Source: Symsagittifera roscoffensis (Eukaryota; Xenacoelomorpha; Acoela; Convolutidae). Taken from it: a DNA stretch of 64,000 bases. This document shows, one piece after another, positions 32,857 through 45,364 of the stretch. The notes under the pieces are model-generated. The model was not told where the DNA came from. It saw only the letters and a list, made by a program, of their open reading frames with translations, and searched no databases. The DNA lies in assembly GCF_963678635.1 (NCBI RefSeq), contig NC_087067.1:42248696-42312695 (forward strand), in the 5' to 3' direction. The translations under genes were made by a program, and so were the position numbers. Every line of letters begins with the position of its first letter. Within the stretch, counting starts at the first letter, position 1.

Positions 32857-33719
32857 AGCATTGACAAATGGCCGGAAAACAAGATGCGAAAAGAAAGAAA
32901 ATTAGAAGAATTTAGAAGTTTTAGAACTTCTAAACGACAAAAAAAGAAGAAACAAAGAAGTGACGAAAGAGAAGAAGTGAAAACTCAGAATTGTTTTATG
33001 TGTGTGACAAAAACTCAAACTAAGCAACCAAGTTGTAATTGAAAACTGAAAGAACACATTTAGTTGAGTTTTGAGCATTAAAGAATTTGTGCATTTATAA
33101 ATTTGTATTTTGATTTTAGTTAGTGGCTTTAGAGACACTTACTATTTATTTAGAAAAGCTTGAGTAAAGAGTATACTTAAGTATTTTAGCCTGCATGATT
33201 GTTTTTAATCAACTAGGAAAACTGATCACTTTGTGGTGACTTGAAAAGCTTGGGTAATCTCTTGAAGAGGTAGATTGTTTCATTGTTATTTCTAACCAGA
33301 GAGTTCCTTAATTTTAATATTCAGGACAATAACAACCAAAATTTCCGAAGGGAAGAAGTATAGTAGGATAATTTTAGCTTGTTGGTTGGCAGGACTGTCC
33401 TGCAAACTACCACCTTTTAAAACCTAGGAGAAAAAGTTTTAAATCAGGGCATTGGCATTGGAAGTCAGAAAAAAAGTTTTATCTTAATTCATATCCTCGA
33501 AAGTGCAAATCAGTGAAAGAATTTGGAAGGCTATAGTAGTGTATTATGATGCCATTTATATTCTGCAGTGAGTCGATATGACGTGGATAAGAGTACTTTC
33601 GTGCATTTTGTAAATTCTGTTCGATGACACTGTACCAATTTTACGAACATTGCGAGATTCAATGGGGACATTGACCGGGCTGTCCGGGGAGTATGTGACA
33701 TTCGACCAGAATGGACAAA
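32857..33719. other. Non-coding stretch after ORF-Y, copy 2
   Basis: Counterpart of 27994-28860 with few differences. No gene is seen; the 92-residue minus frame at 33531-33809 has no family features. Confidence 0.4.
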
Positions 33720-34582
33720 AGCAGATTCGGTGATTTCGAATAGTGAGCAGCTAACCTTCCGAATTGACAGTTTTGAGAGATTAGTGACGTTATTGGGACG
33801 ATTAGTCAAAAGGTGAAGTTCAAGATATTCTGGTATTTTGGGAATTTTAAAAATTCGAACTGAGAAGTCGCACTTCTGAAAAACGGCAAAAAATCGCCAT
33901 TTTGGAAGAAAACCAGAAAAAAATCAGAACAACAATAGTTGCGACAGTGATAACTACGAGAATTGCGATACAAAAACAACAACGAAAAGCAGAGTTAGCA
34001 GAGACCGCTCCGAGTTGCAACGATTGTGTCGGTACAATTGTTGCAAGGCCGTTCACAACAACGGTGAAGGGTAGAAAAACAGCCTTCCGGAAAGAAGATA
34101 AGGTTGTCATTTCCCCGGATTCAGGAGTCTGGAGGGGTGTCGGAACTGAAACTTGTATCATTTTATATAAACTTTTAGCTTCCCTGTTATGTCCTGAATT
34201 GAAATTATTTAACATCTGAATTCATTTTCCGACGATAAGAAGCTAGGAGTTAGGGAAAGGGTTGATCCATCTTAGACGGAGATGATGATTTTTATCTACT
34301 GAACAAAAACAATAGTAATATAATAAATAGTAGTAGCCCTGTTTTTAGGAGTGACCTCGTGGTCTGGGGATACTGAGACCCAGCCATGAGCTCACTAATT
34401 TTGCATGTAAACGAGTTAATTTGAGTGTTCTGGTCGAAGCCGGAGAACAGTAACGTTTTTGTCGACCCGATGTTAGAAAGACCACCAAAAGAAATGGCTT
34501 GGGTAGAGACGGTGAAAAGCATGTAGAGCCTAGTTTAGACGCTGGCCAGTCGTCTTAGAACCTAGCTTTATTTTCCGTCGAT

Positions 34583-37176
34583 ATGTACTTCCGGGCGAAT
34601 GTTACAAAAACTAAATCAGAAACAAATGGATCAAATTCCAAAACAATGAGCCGCCGCATAATTTTATGGAAGCAAGGCCTATTAGACAAACTTTTCACTG
34701 AAGCGAAAGCTCTCCAAATTAGACATCCAAAACAGAAGAAGTCCGAAGTAAACGAGGAAGCTAAGCAATTTGATAAACTAATGAGTACAGGCAAAATATC
34801 TGCCGCCATTGGCTGCCTTTCAGACAAGAAAACAAAAGGAGTACTTCCCCTAAAAGAAGTCATTGAAGGAAAAACAGTCCTCAATATCCTGAAAGAAAAA
34901 CACCCCCCAGCCAAAACAGCAAAAACTAACTATATAACTGAATTAAATGAAGACACAATGCCATACCACCCCTCTAAATTGGAACAAATCAACGCCAAGA
35001 CAGTTCGAAAATCAACCCTGAAAACGCAAGGAAGCCACGGTCACTCAGGACTAGATGCGTGCGAATGGAGAAGGATATTAACTCACTTCAACCAGACATC
35101 CATTGAGCTTTGCAAAACAATTGCTAAACTATCCTATACAATAGCAAGTAAAATTGTACCCCATGAAATCTTAACAGCTTACAACTCGTGTCGCCTGATA
35201 CCTCTGGGCAAAAATCCAGGGGTACGGCCCATTGGTATAGCCGAGGTTCTGAGAAGAATAATTGGCAAAACAATCACCCAATGTATAAAATCAGACCTTA
35301 AAAATCTCGGAAAAAATTCCGCTTAGGCCAGAAGTGTGGAATCGAAAATGCTATCCACAGCTTGAGGAAGGAGTTTGAGAAACCGGAAACGGAAGCCATA
35401 CTACTTATTGATGCAGAAAACGCCTTCAACTCGCTCAAAAGAGAACTTGCTCTGAAAAATGTAGAAATCCTTTGTCCGGCACTACATCATGCGCTGGCCA
35501 ACTCATTTAAACATTCCTCAAATTTATATGTCAATAACACTGTTTTGACATCTACCGAAGGCACAGCGCAAGGTGATCCCCTCGCAATGGCTATGTACGG
35601 AATTGGAATAATCCCACTGATTGAGCTCCTGCAAAAGACAAATGTCACCCAAAAAAGGTACGCAGATGATGGAAGCGCTGCAGGTGATCTTAAGAGTCTC
35701 CGCGAAATACTGGACAACCTAGATGTGCACGGAAAGGCTTTCGGGTACAATGTGAAGCCCTCCAAGTGTCAACTCGTAGTAAAAGAAAACTGTCGTGAAA
35801 GCGCCATAAAATTATTCGAAGGCACAAATATTACAATGGTAGACGGTTTTAGAGTCCTTAGATTGGTCATAGGAACACCATAAGCATGCGATAAATACAT
35901 CGAAAGCGAAATTGAAAAGACAGCTACCCTAACAGAAAAGCTTTCCAAAATAGCTCAAACATCATCACAAAATGAGTACTCCTGCTACACAAAGGGAGGT
36001 CAAAATAAGTTAAACTTTCTAACCAGAACAACTCCTGAAGCATTTAAGAAGTTGGATGAAATTGAGAAAAACGTAAGACAGCAGCTACTTCCTGGTATTA
36101 CTGGTAAAAACCATATAACCGATGAAGATCGCAACCTTTTTGCACTAACACTAAGAATGGGAGGACTAGATCACCTCAGTAACACGGACTTTTCCAAAAA
36201 CTATGAGTGGTCACGAGCCATTTGTGATCCGTTGGAAAACAGTGATACAGAAATAGCTGAAACGGAACAAACTCTGATAAATAGAAACATCAAAACTGAG
36301 AAACAGAACATCAAACTCTCAAAAAAGGCTAAAATTATGGAAAATTGCTCATCAGAGAAAAAACTGACAATGAATCTAGCGTCACAGATAGGAGCATCGA
36401 ATTGGCTAAATGTGCTCCCCCTAAAAAATACAAGTTCTCTCTCATCAAATCAAAGTTTAAAGATGGATTACACCTGAGATATGGATGGGAGCCACTAAAT
36501 ACCCCACATACATGACCGTGTGGACAACCATTCACACTGACCCACTCCCTGCACTGTCCCAAAGGTGGATACAGTCACCTAAGACATAATGAATTTCGCG
36601 ATACCCTTGCGACACTCCTGGACAAAGTATGCCATGATGTTGAAATAGAGCCGAAAATTCAATCGTTGGAAGGCGAAAATTTTCACAACCAAACAACCAC
36701 TACTGAAGATGACGCTCGAATTGACATCAAGGCAAATGGACTCTGGGGAGGGCCGATTCAGCCGAACCTTTTTCGATGTGGAAATTTTCAACCCCCATGC
36801 TGAATCCTGCCCTAAAACTATATCTGACTCCTACAAATATCATGAGAGTGTCAAAATATTAAAATACCAACAAAGAATTCTGGACGTGGAACACTGCAGC
36901 TTTGTTCAACTAATTTTTGCGTGTACCGGAGGAGCAGCACCGGGCTCTACAAAAACCGTCCAGAAACTAGCAGAGAAACTAAGCGAAAAACGGAACGAGT
37001 CATACTCGGACACAATTAACTATATAAGCACAAAAATGAGTTTTGCACTTCTGAGGAGTGCAATCCTCTGCTTTAGGGGTTGCAAAAAACTTGAAAATAC
37101 ATCCAAAATAGACAATTCTATCTGTGCTGTAATCGAGGAGGGTAGATTTCAATTGACAATTCTCTTGATGCATTAA
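34583..37176 (+). pseudogene. RLE element ORF: RT, zinc knuckle and endonuclease (broken)
   Basis: Starts at ATG 34583. A 7 bp deletion near 35320, relative to copy 1, breaks the first frame; RT continues at 35362-35883 with LLIDAENAFNSL (first Asp), EGTAQGDPLAMAMY and RYADDGSAAG (catalytic Asp pair). TAA at 35881 is followed by 36052-36477. In another frame near 36500 lies CPCGQPFTLTHSLHC, a CxC-H-C knuckle, then TTTTEDDARIDIKANGLW, and, after a further frame change, FFDVEIFNPHAESC: the D...D-x-E arrangement of the PD-(D/E)XK endonuclease. The end is near 37172. At least three breaks make this copy inactive. Confidence 0.85.
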
Positions 37177-37217
37177 AATAGTTTTGATTCATTCATAAAA
37201 TTTTGTCGATGTATTTA

Positions 37218-37239
37218 TATTATTATTATTATTATTATA
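37218..37239. repeat. (ATT)n microsatellite
   Basis: TATTATTATTATTATTATTATA in the RLE 3' region. Confidence 0.9.
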
Positions 37240-37770
37240 AGGAATTTAGCGTATAAACGCAAGGGGTTGCCCCCGTTCAGAGACAGTTGATCAGGTGTTT
37301 ACGAGAAGTCTACAGGTTGTACAGTCGCAATAAGTCTTCCAGCTGCATAAGTTGCTTTCAGAGAAACTTTTCACTAAGACAATCCACATCCATGTCAGGA
37401 GCTTGTTCTTCAGTCCAAATTCGTTCAACTTGATGGGACATAGGTTAGCCAGCCGTCTTGCTCTGGTATGGCGTTGGTATGGCCCTATCCAACCTGTGCA
37501 CGTACCGTCGCCGGAAAGGGCCCATTTGAAAAAAAATGTAACACTTGTATATTATATTTTCTCGTGTCGAGTTGCGTGTTCTTATTGAAGAAACGTAACC
37601 CGTATCGATTTTAATAGAAAAGGATTTAAACACTTTTCATCTTTTATTATTATCACTTCCATATCTAGAAAATTCCAAGGATTTGGCTGGAATACGTGAT
37701 GAAGGGACTCCTGACTGTAACCTCGGTTACTATGATACTTTTGACCTTCCGATTACAAATAAAAAATAAC

Positions 37771-39084
37771 AAAAAATATTAATAAAAAATATTTTAAAAA
37801 ATGTTTTAATGTCAAAATGAGCTAAAAGCTAAAAGCAATTTTCGGATTATATTCAATACTCATAAATACTCAAAAAAATACTCGTTACCTTTAAGTTCTC
37901 GAAATCGGAAACTCGAAATTAGGAATATAATACTTGAATTCGAAATAGCAATTGAGGTAACAACATTTTAACATCTAGCTCAGCGCTAGTGGGGTTTCTC
38001 ACAAAATTTACAAAACGTTTCAAATAGTTTTTGTTTAAGGAAAAGTTGATTTTTAGGCTGATAATATCAAGTTTGTAGAGTTGAAAGTTGAGTCGTGTAA
38101 GGAAAGAATAAACCAAAGTTGCTTGCCCCGATTCGGTTTGGAACAATTTTGTAGTGCTGGATAACTCCTCACGCTTGTATAATGTGCGTTAGGATTTCAG
38201 CTTCGAAGGTTTTGAACGACAGTTTTTGAAGAAAAATGACTAAAAAAACAATAAAACTGATTAACAAAAATAAAAATTCAAATTACTTTGGCCGAATTTT
38301 CAGTAATCTCGTTAAAAACTCAAAAACTAACTTTACTCGAGGAAAATTAAAAGTAAACTGAAATTAGCTATTGTAAAAGGCCTAAGTTAAGCTTAACTAA
38401 GCCTGCTCGCCAGCTTTACTCGATCGGAATAAGACAGAAAAATTATAATTACAAACCAGTTTTTTTCGACACAGGGAATTTTTTTTGAATTATTAAATGT
38501 TCGAATTACGACTGTAAGGGTTTTATTATGATATATTGCTCAACTCTCTCACATGATCATTGATTGTAGCTGATTATGCGTGAAAAACAAAAAATAAGAA
38601 AACTAAAACACACCCGAATACAAAGTTTCTCCCCATTTTTCAAATGGTGGGAACAAAAATCTTCATCTTGTGAGTGATTCAACGACAATTATAATTGGAC
38701 GCAAATCGACGTCGCATTTGTGTCGCTTTCTAAGCGACACAAATGCTTTTAGTGCCGGTCCGTTGTTTTAAGTTGTTTTTATAAGCTGCGGTTTATTTTG
38801 AGGAGGTGTTAGTTTTCTCCATCTTGTTGGCATGATTCCCAACCATCTGACTTTCTCTACTTTTGTTCGTTTTATTTTAATTTGCCCTAATTAATGAAAT
38901 TCTAATGGGTTTTAGACGAAATGATGAAGGAATTGTGAAGTAATTTCTTTTACCATGATAAATTTTGACCTTGTTTTATTGAAAAAAATTATAAGCTGAG
39001 GGATTTTGTACTTGGCTGGTTTGCTTTGTATTTTGTGTCTCTTATTCTTTTAGCTTTCATGTGCACGGCCACAACGTGTTAATT
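37771..39084. other. Intergenic stretch between the RLE element and CK1 alpha
   Basis: No coding frame is convincing. A perfect 14 bp stem, GCATTTGTGTCGCT / AGCGACACAAATGC with a 5-base loop, lies at 38714-38746. About 1 kb further on is the first CK1 coding exon, so the CK1 promoter or a 5' non-coding exon may be in 38750-39080, but I see no decisive core element. Confidence 0.4.
38714..38746. repeat. Perfect 14 bp hairpin
   Basis: GCATTTGTGTCGCT, loop TTCTA, then AGCGACACAAATGC, all matching. Could be a structured RNA end, a protein-binding palindrome or a repeat terminus; no further evidence. Confidence 0.6.
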
Positions 39085-39630
39085 ATCTTGTTAAGAGTAA
39101 TGAACGTAGTGAGTACCATTATGTATGTCGTTGTATTTTTTTTGTTTTTGTTTCAGGAAAAATTACCCGTTTGTACTAAGTAACAAAAAATCAGCATTAA
39201 ATGCATCGTCGTAAAAAATTAAAAGTAGTTATCAGTAGGAAAAAGTCTTATCACGCTCATTTTTTGATTTTTCCCCTTTTGATTTTCGTTTTTTTTTTGA
39301 AGTTCAGTTCAATTCCGTTGTTAAAAGGAAGGCAAACTCTGCTCTTGAACAGTGAAAGTGTACAGGTCACGAAAAAGTTGATCGTCTTTCAATTATCAGA
39401 TTTCCTAGCGGAGTTAAAAGCTTACCTATTGATCTATTTTCCTCAAATTAAGTTAATATTATCAGAAAAGCCCCAATCATACATTTTTCTTGAAATTTAA
39501 AGAGCTTTAAGGGCATATATATTTTTGAAGAATTCACAACTTGAAGTTTTTTCAAAGAACAAGTCAGTTGTTTTCTGTATCCTAGCGGTCATTTCTTTTT
39601 TCCAACTGTCAGTTGCCTATGTTTTACCAA
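39085..39630 (+). repeat. Dispersed repeat D, plus-strand copy upstream of CK1 alpha
   Basis: Blocks in order: AGTAATGAACGTAGTGAG, a region near GTTCAGTTCAATTCCGTTGTT, GTACAGGTCACGAAAAAG, a CTATTGATCTATTTTCCTCAA block, and TTCCAACTGTCAGTTGCC near 39600. The same order is seen near 52.0, 59.3 and 60.2 kb. The 99-residue frame inside it is not a gene. Confidence 0.55.
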
Positions 39631-39719
39631 TTGATGTGATGCTGGGCTGCGTCCCCCATTTATATTGACTCTTCTTTTTAGATAGTTGTCATTGACAATT
39701 GGTTTACACTGATTCTGTG

Positions 39720-39842
39720 ATGTCGTCGAATATTTCATCTGGGCGTCAATTTATTGTCGGCTCAAAATATCGATTAATCAAGAAAATTGGAAGTGGTTCA
39801 TTCGGAGATATTTTTCTGGGAATAAATGTCTGCAATGGAGAG
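39720..39842 (+). CDS. CK1 alpha exon 1
   Basis: Start ATG 39720, within TCTGTGATGTCG; it encodes residues 1-41 with the glycine-rich loop. The donor is GAG|GTATTT, phase 0. The preceding ATG-less frame runs to 39699. Confidence 0.95.
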
Positions 39843-42800
39843 GTATTTGCTAACACTGTTTGTGTAACCACTAATGTAATGTAAACAAACATTAATGTTT
39901 TTTTTTCTTTGAAGGAAGTTGCAGTTAAGATGGAGCCAACTAAAGCTCGTCACCCACAGCTTCAGTACGAGTACAAAATATACCGCATCATCCAAGGTGG
40001 ACTCGGTATTCCAAATGCTCGGTTAGTTTACAAAATTTTTAATAGTTCTATTCAAGTGTTAAGTTGCATCCATCAGTAATGTTTAAACCTTGATTTTTAA
40101 GCTGGTTCGGTCAGGAAAGAGAGTATAATGTTCTTGTAATGGACCTTTTGGGACCCTCATTAGAAGATCTTTTCAATTTCTGCTCCCGGCGGTTCACTAT
40201 GAAAACGGTGCTAATGCTGGCAGATCAGATGATTGGACGGATAGAATACGTTCACAACAAGAGTTTCATTCACAGGGATATAAAACCAGACAACTTCGTC
40301 ATGGGTATTGGCAGGCACTGCAACAAGGTCAATCTAAAAAATTTTCGTAACTTATAAATTTATTTTCAGTTTAATTTATTTCACATAAAAAATGTGTTTT
40401 GATACGAGTTAACTTCTGTGCACTCGTGATAGTCTATTAATTACAACACGAGGCAGAATCCTGATGATTTTAGAGAACTGTCAATTGTTACTCGTTTTGT
40501 TCTAAGAAATAATGTTTCATTTGTCGATTTTTAATTACTTCAAGCCTCTAAAAATTTATTTTTAATTAGAGTTTCTTGTAACACCTAACACAGTATCAGT
40601 CTTTTGATGGTCTTCTCAAAAGCGTGACTTCTGATTTTCAATTTTCACAAAAAAAATCGATTCGGTTTAATGATAGGTATTTTTTTTGAAATGCATTTTT
40701 GCTTGTGTAATATGCACAATTGAATAGAAAGTTCTATTGTCTTCGTTTTATATTTCCAGTTGTACCTGATCGATTTCGGGCTGGCTAAAAAGTTCCGAGA
40801 TCCGAAGAGTAAACAGCACATCGCCTACAGAGAAGATAAGAACTTGACAGGAACAGCTCGTTATGCCAGCTGCAACGCACATCTGGGAGTTGAGCAGAGC
40901 AGGAGAGATGACATGGAATCATTGGGCTATGTGCTCATGTACTTCAATAGATCAGCCCTTCCATGGCAGGGACTGAAGGCCAACACGAAGAAACAGAAGT
41001 ACGAGAAGATTTCAGAGAAGAAGACAAACACTTCAGTCGAATCTCTCTGCAAGGTAGAAAAGGCATATATTCAACAAATAATTCTAATTTAGATTTGAAC
41101 CCATATAATATCATTGATTACACCTGCGAAGCAATGTGTTATAGTAAGAACTTTCTTTTTTTCCAACCTAAGCAATTTTTGTTGCCATTTAAAGCAGCAA
41201 TATTTGCTGCGTCGACTCTGCTGCATCGAATTGTCAATAAGATATTTTGATATTTTTTTCTGTTTGATAAAAACAGGTATTATGAAAATGTTATTAAGAT
41301 CGGGTTTTTTAAAAAAAATTTTGAGAAGCTTTGGAAAATTTTCGTTTTTCTCAAAAACTACTACACCGATATTCAAAAGAGTGGTACATATGGGAAATCC
41401 ACCCACGCTCCTGTGTGTCTGCATACTCACCTACTCTCTCTTTTACCTTACCCCACTTTCTACAGCCTTCGAAAGGGGGAACTTTTGACCCAAATTTTTG
41501 GTTTTTTCACATTTTGTCGAAAACGAATCCTCCAAATCTGAGATTTGGGGTTCAGCGGATAGAACAGGTTGCGGGTCTAAAGGCTACGCGCAATTTCTTT
41601 TATGCAGAAAGTTATGGCCCTAAAAAAAGTCAAATTTTTGGTATTTTAACCGTTTTTTCAAACTTTTTTGTTTTGTCTCAAAAACTATCCTCTAAAACCT
41701 GAGACTATAGTTTCAATCTTACGGACGAGTTATGGGGAAAAAACAAAAAATTCGATTTTTAAGAAAACTGAAGTAATTGATAAAGTTAACAGATTTTGAA
41801 GTCATTAAATTGGGATTTACTTTTCTTTGCTATAGGTATGTTTTTGAAATTACACTTGTCCTTCCGCATCAACACAAAAATTAGAAAAATTATCAAACAG
41901 GGATTTCAAGCTTTAACTTGCCTCTAGTTGCACTTTTGATATTTAGTTGCACCTTTACAGCTTATTGGTATTTTGTGCTCTGACATTCGAATAGTTTTAA
42001 GTTTACACAGTTGATGCATTTTTAATTCATCAAGTGAAAAGAAAGCTATTTGTTTCAAACAACATAACAATAATCGCATTTTTTGAAACATATCTCGCAA
42101 TTTTTTGAAACTTTAGATAATATAGCTCAATGATTTTTTACATGCGATTTTTTACATGCAAAATTGTATCTTTTTGTATTCGATGCTACTGTTGCTGCAT
42201 CGAATTGGCAATTTATTAGCATATGCAGCTGCATTATTGGTGGCTAGTTTTTGGGGATTTTAAGCATCCGTGGTTGAATGGTTAGTGTATGAGACTCAAA
42301 TTTGCTAGGTTGCAGAATTTTGCTTATTCGAGGTTTGGCTAAGCCTCGAGTTTTTGCAAATTCGAGGCTTATTTCTCTTTTTTCTTATGTCACTTGATAG
42401 AGCTGCTTTTTGGTCGTGTTCTCGCAAGTGTTTGCGAAGCGCAGCTTTGCCTGTGTTATAATTGTTGCTATGTGTTCCGACTATCGAAAACGGGGAGGAA
42501 TTTTCTATTCGGGGTATATTAGGTTTTTTTCTGTTTTCTCCGCAAATAATCATCGGAGTGACTTGTTTGACTTGAATTGAAAAAAAACGTGAATTTCATT
42601 GAAAGTGGATTTCATTTAATTTGAAAGCTTTTTTTGTTCTTAGCGGACTAAAAACTTATTTTTGATCCAGTGTTTTCAAATTGTGTTAAATTTAGCCATT
42701 TTAAAGCCATTTCAGCCGTGATTCGAACGACCTTGAAAATTTTTGAGAAACAGGGTTTATAATTTTAGAGTTGTAGTTCAATTTTGAGTCAGCAAAGCGA

Positions 42801-45333
42801 GCGAGTTGGCTTATTATGATAATAAAAATAAAAGAAAGGTCTTAGGACATTAAGTTCAGGGGTTTGGTAATAACCCTTTCATTGACATATTCTTAAAGTT
42901 TTATTGGGCTTTCAAGATTTAGGTTGATGATTATGCAACCCTGAAAATTGGATATGGTTTCCTTGCTCGGAATGTTTTGGTTACAATTATGAGCAGGTGT
43001 CCGTGATTTGTGTTCGGTTGTAACTGGGTCTGTCTTTACAATATATCTCATCAATTGGTAGGAAGAGCCTGATATTTGTTCTGTTAGCGATGTCTCAATT
43101 AGGCAAATCATGTGATAGTGGTTTTCGGTTTGAAGAGCATTTGAGCAATCATCTCTGTTTTGATATTTAATTATGCTTTTTACGTTTTACACAAGCATTT
43201 TTACACTTGCGAGCGTTAGTGTATTAGTTCGAAACTTCTTTTTTTCTTACCTAACTCGCAAATAAAGAGATCATTGAAAGTGTTCACTTATAAGGAAATT
43301 TCACCGCAACATTGGAAATTGCATAGCATCTGTTCTCTGCTTTTTCGTGGCTGTTGTTTGTAATCAATTAAGCGTCCTCGGCTGAGTGGTTAGTAGTTTC
43401 GAATCCGATACGAAGAGGAATTTTTACTAATTCGAGGCTTCTACTTTTTCTCACTGCACTTTATAGAGCTACTTTCTGTGGTCTTCTCGCTAATGTTTGC
43501 CTCTGTGTTAAAAATGATTATGACCAGGAATCGTCTTGCTCAGACTCGCTTTCACTTTGGGTTTTTCCACGTTTCCAAGGTTTTTTCGTATTATTTACTG
43601 TCTTCCGTGCTTCATTTGCAATATTTAGCATGCTATGCATCGCTTCAGCGCTGAGATTTTTCTAAATAAATGATCAGTCTTGTTTTCTTTTCCTTTTCAC
43701 ATATACTTTTCTCCAACTGTCTGTTGGTTAGGTTAAATCTAATGCACATGGTAAGAAACTGCAAAAAAATACTGTCTCTCCAGGTTACTGTCTTTCGTGT
43801 TGGCTCTTTTTCCTTTCCCGCCACCTTTTAAAAATGTTTTTCAAAATTTTCAATTTACGATAGAGGTTTATAACTAACAATATCAGACATAATACATTCA
43901 AATAAGTCTTTTCGTTTGGTTCTTTGTCGCCACAAACAGATGACTGAATTCCTTTTCCGGTAATTGATCAACGTTTGACTAACTTTTCCATTCATCAGAA
44001 ATCATCTGAGTTCCTTTCTGAATTGATTATTCCATAATTGGAATCAATTTTCTTTCGTTCAGTTAGATACGGCATAAGAGAAGGTTCGCCCGTTTCCCTA
44101 CAAATTCCACCAAAACCCTTTGCTCTTTGACAGCATGTACTCGATTATACTTTCTTTTTGTAAAGGGACTCGTCTATCTCTGCAGTTTTGTCTACTCCGC
44201 CAATTTATAAAGAATCAGCCAACAGCTTGAGCACATACTTCTTTTAAGTTCCAATCGACAATCGTTTCTGTAGAAGATAATTCTAACTCTTTTTGACAAA
44301 ATGCAACAGTTGTGTACTCATTTGCCCAACAGTAAATAAGTAAAGTGAATTTGCTGTATGATAGATGTGCCCCATGAAACCAGGTGCCGCTTTTCAATTG
44401 GGATTGTTGTCTGCATTTTTTTGTATTACAACGCCGTCAATCTTCCCTGTCAATTAACTGTAATTTCATTACAGATCCTTATTTATTACAGCATCTATCT
44501 GCATGTAACAATCCTTTCTCAGTTAGAAAATTTATATCGTCAGTTTTATCTTGTACAATATTGTTCAACTTCATCAAATTCATTTTGAACTTAATTGAAA
44601 AAAATTTTCACGCAGAAACTTGAGAAAAAATGCTACCTCCGGTCACTTCCGGTTTTTCAGACAACATCCGTTTGAAAATGAGCAAAAATGAACGTAGAGA
44701 AGACATTTTAAAGGTCGTATTTTTTCCAGTGCAACCTCGCTTTCGTGTACTAGTCGTCTTTTTCTCAGCCAATTTCGCACGCACGTTTCTGTGTTTTTTT
44801 TTGTGTTTGCATTTTCTGTGTATCACTGAATTTCATCTCGATGAAATCAAATTGGATCTGTAACATATAGGAATATTCGACTTAATTTGTTGCCGCATAT
44901 TTCAGTCGAATGAGTGTAAAGAATTTTTTCTTGGTTCTAAAGTGAATTTGACGGCGTAAAAAATTACTTTTTGATCGTTTTGTTTTTCAAATTGTATTTC
45001 GAAGAAATTGTCTCCTTGAGTTCATTCACCATTTTCCAACTGTTTGGTGATTAAGAGTCAATGAACCTAGTGAAGATTTCTTTATAGGTATTGATGATTT
45101 TCTGTAGGGGGAAAAAGTCTTAACTTTGTTCACGTTTAGATGGAATTTTTTTGCAGTTTGACTTGAATTACAAAAAACGTGATTGTCATTGAAAGTGGAT
45201 TTTCTTTATTTTGAAAGCTTTTTTTTTGTTCTCAGGGTACTAAAAACTTACCATTGATCCAGTGTTTTTAAATTGTGTTCAATTTAGTTTAAAAAAGTCA
45301 ATCATAAACGGTTACAGAAATTCAGGAGCTTTT

Positions 45334-45364
<31 letters not shown>

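Larger units (their letters stand above)
30466..35372 (+). repeat. 4.9 kb tandem duplication, copy 2
   Basis: The left edge is the fused junction at about 30462-30470, where the RLE sequence AGGAAGGAGTT joins pol sequence CACAAATCTGCGTG. The right edge is where the RLE ORF continues without break after 35372. A shared GAGTT is present at the two parental sites (25587 and 35369) and at the junction. By eye the copies differ by a few percent. Confidence 0.93.
33720..37770 (+). mobile_element. RLE non-LTR element, longest copy
   Basis: Leader 33720-34582, ORF region 34583-37176, 3' region to about 37770, where identity with the inverted fragment at 9.28 kb ends. The order RT - CCHC knuckle - restriction-like endonuclease after RT is that of the site-specific RLE group (R2, CRE, NeSL, Hero and relatives), but I cannot assign a clade. 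An (ATT)n tract at 37218-37239 may be a private insertion, since the minus-strand fragments lack it. Confidence 0.85.

Noticed and set aside
42264..42340. tRNA gene
   Set aside because: An A box is present but no cloverleaf or good B box; treated as a SINE head.
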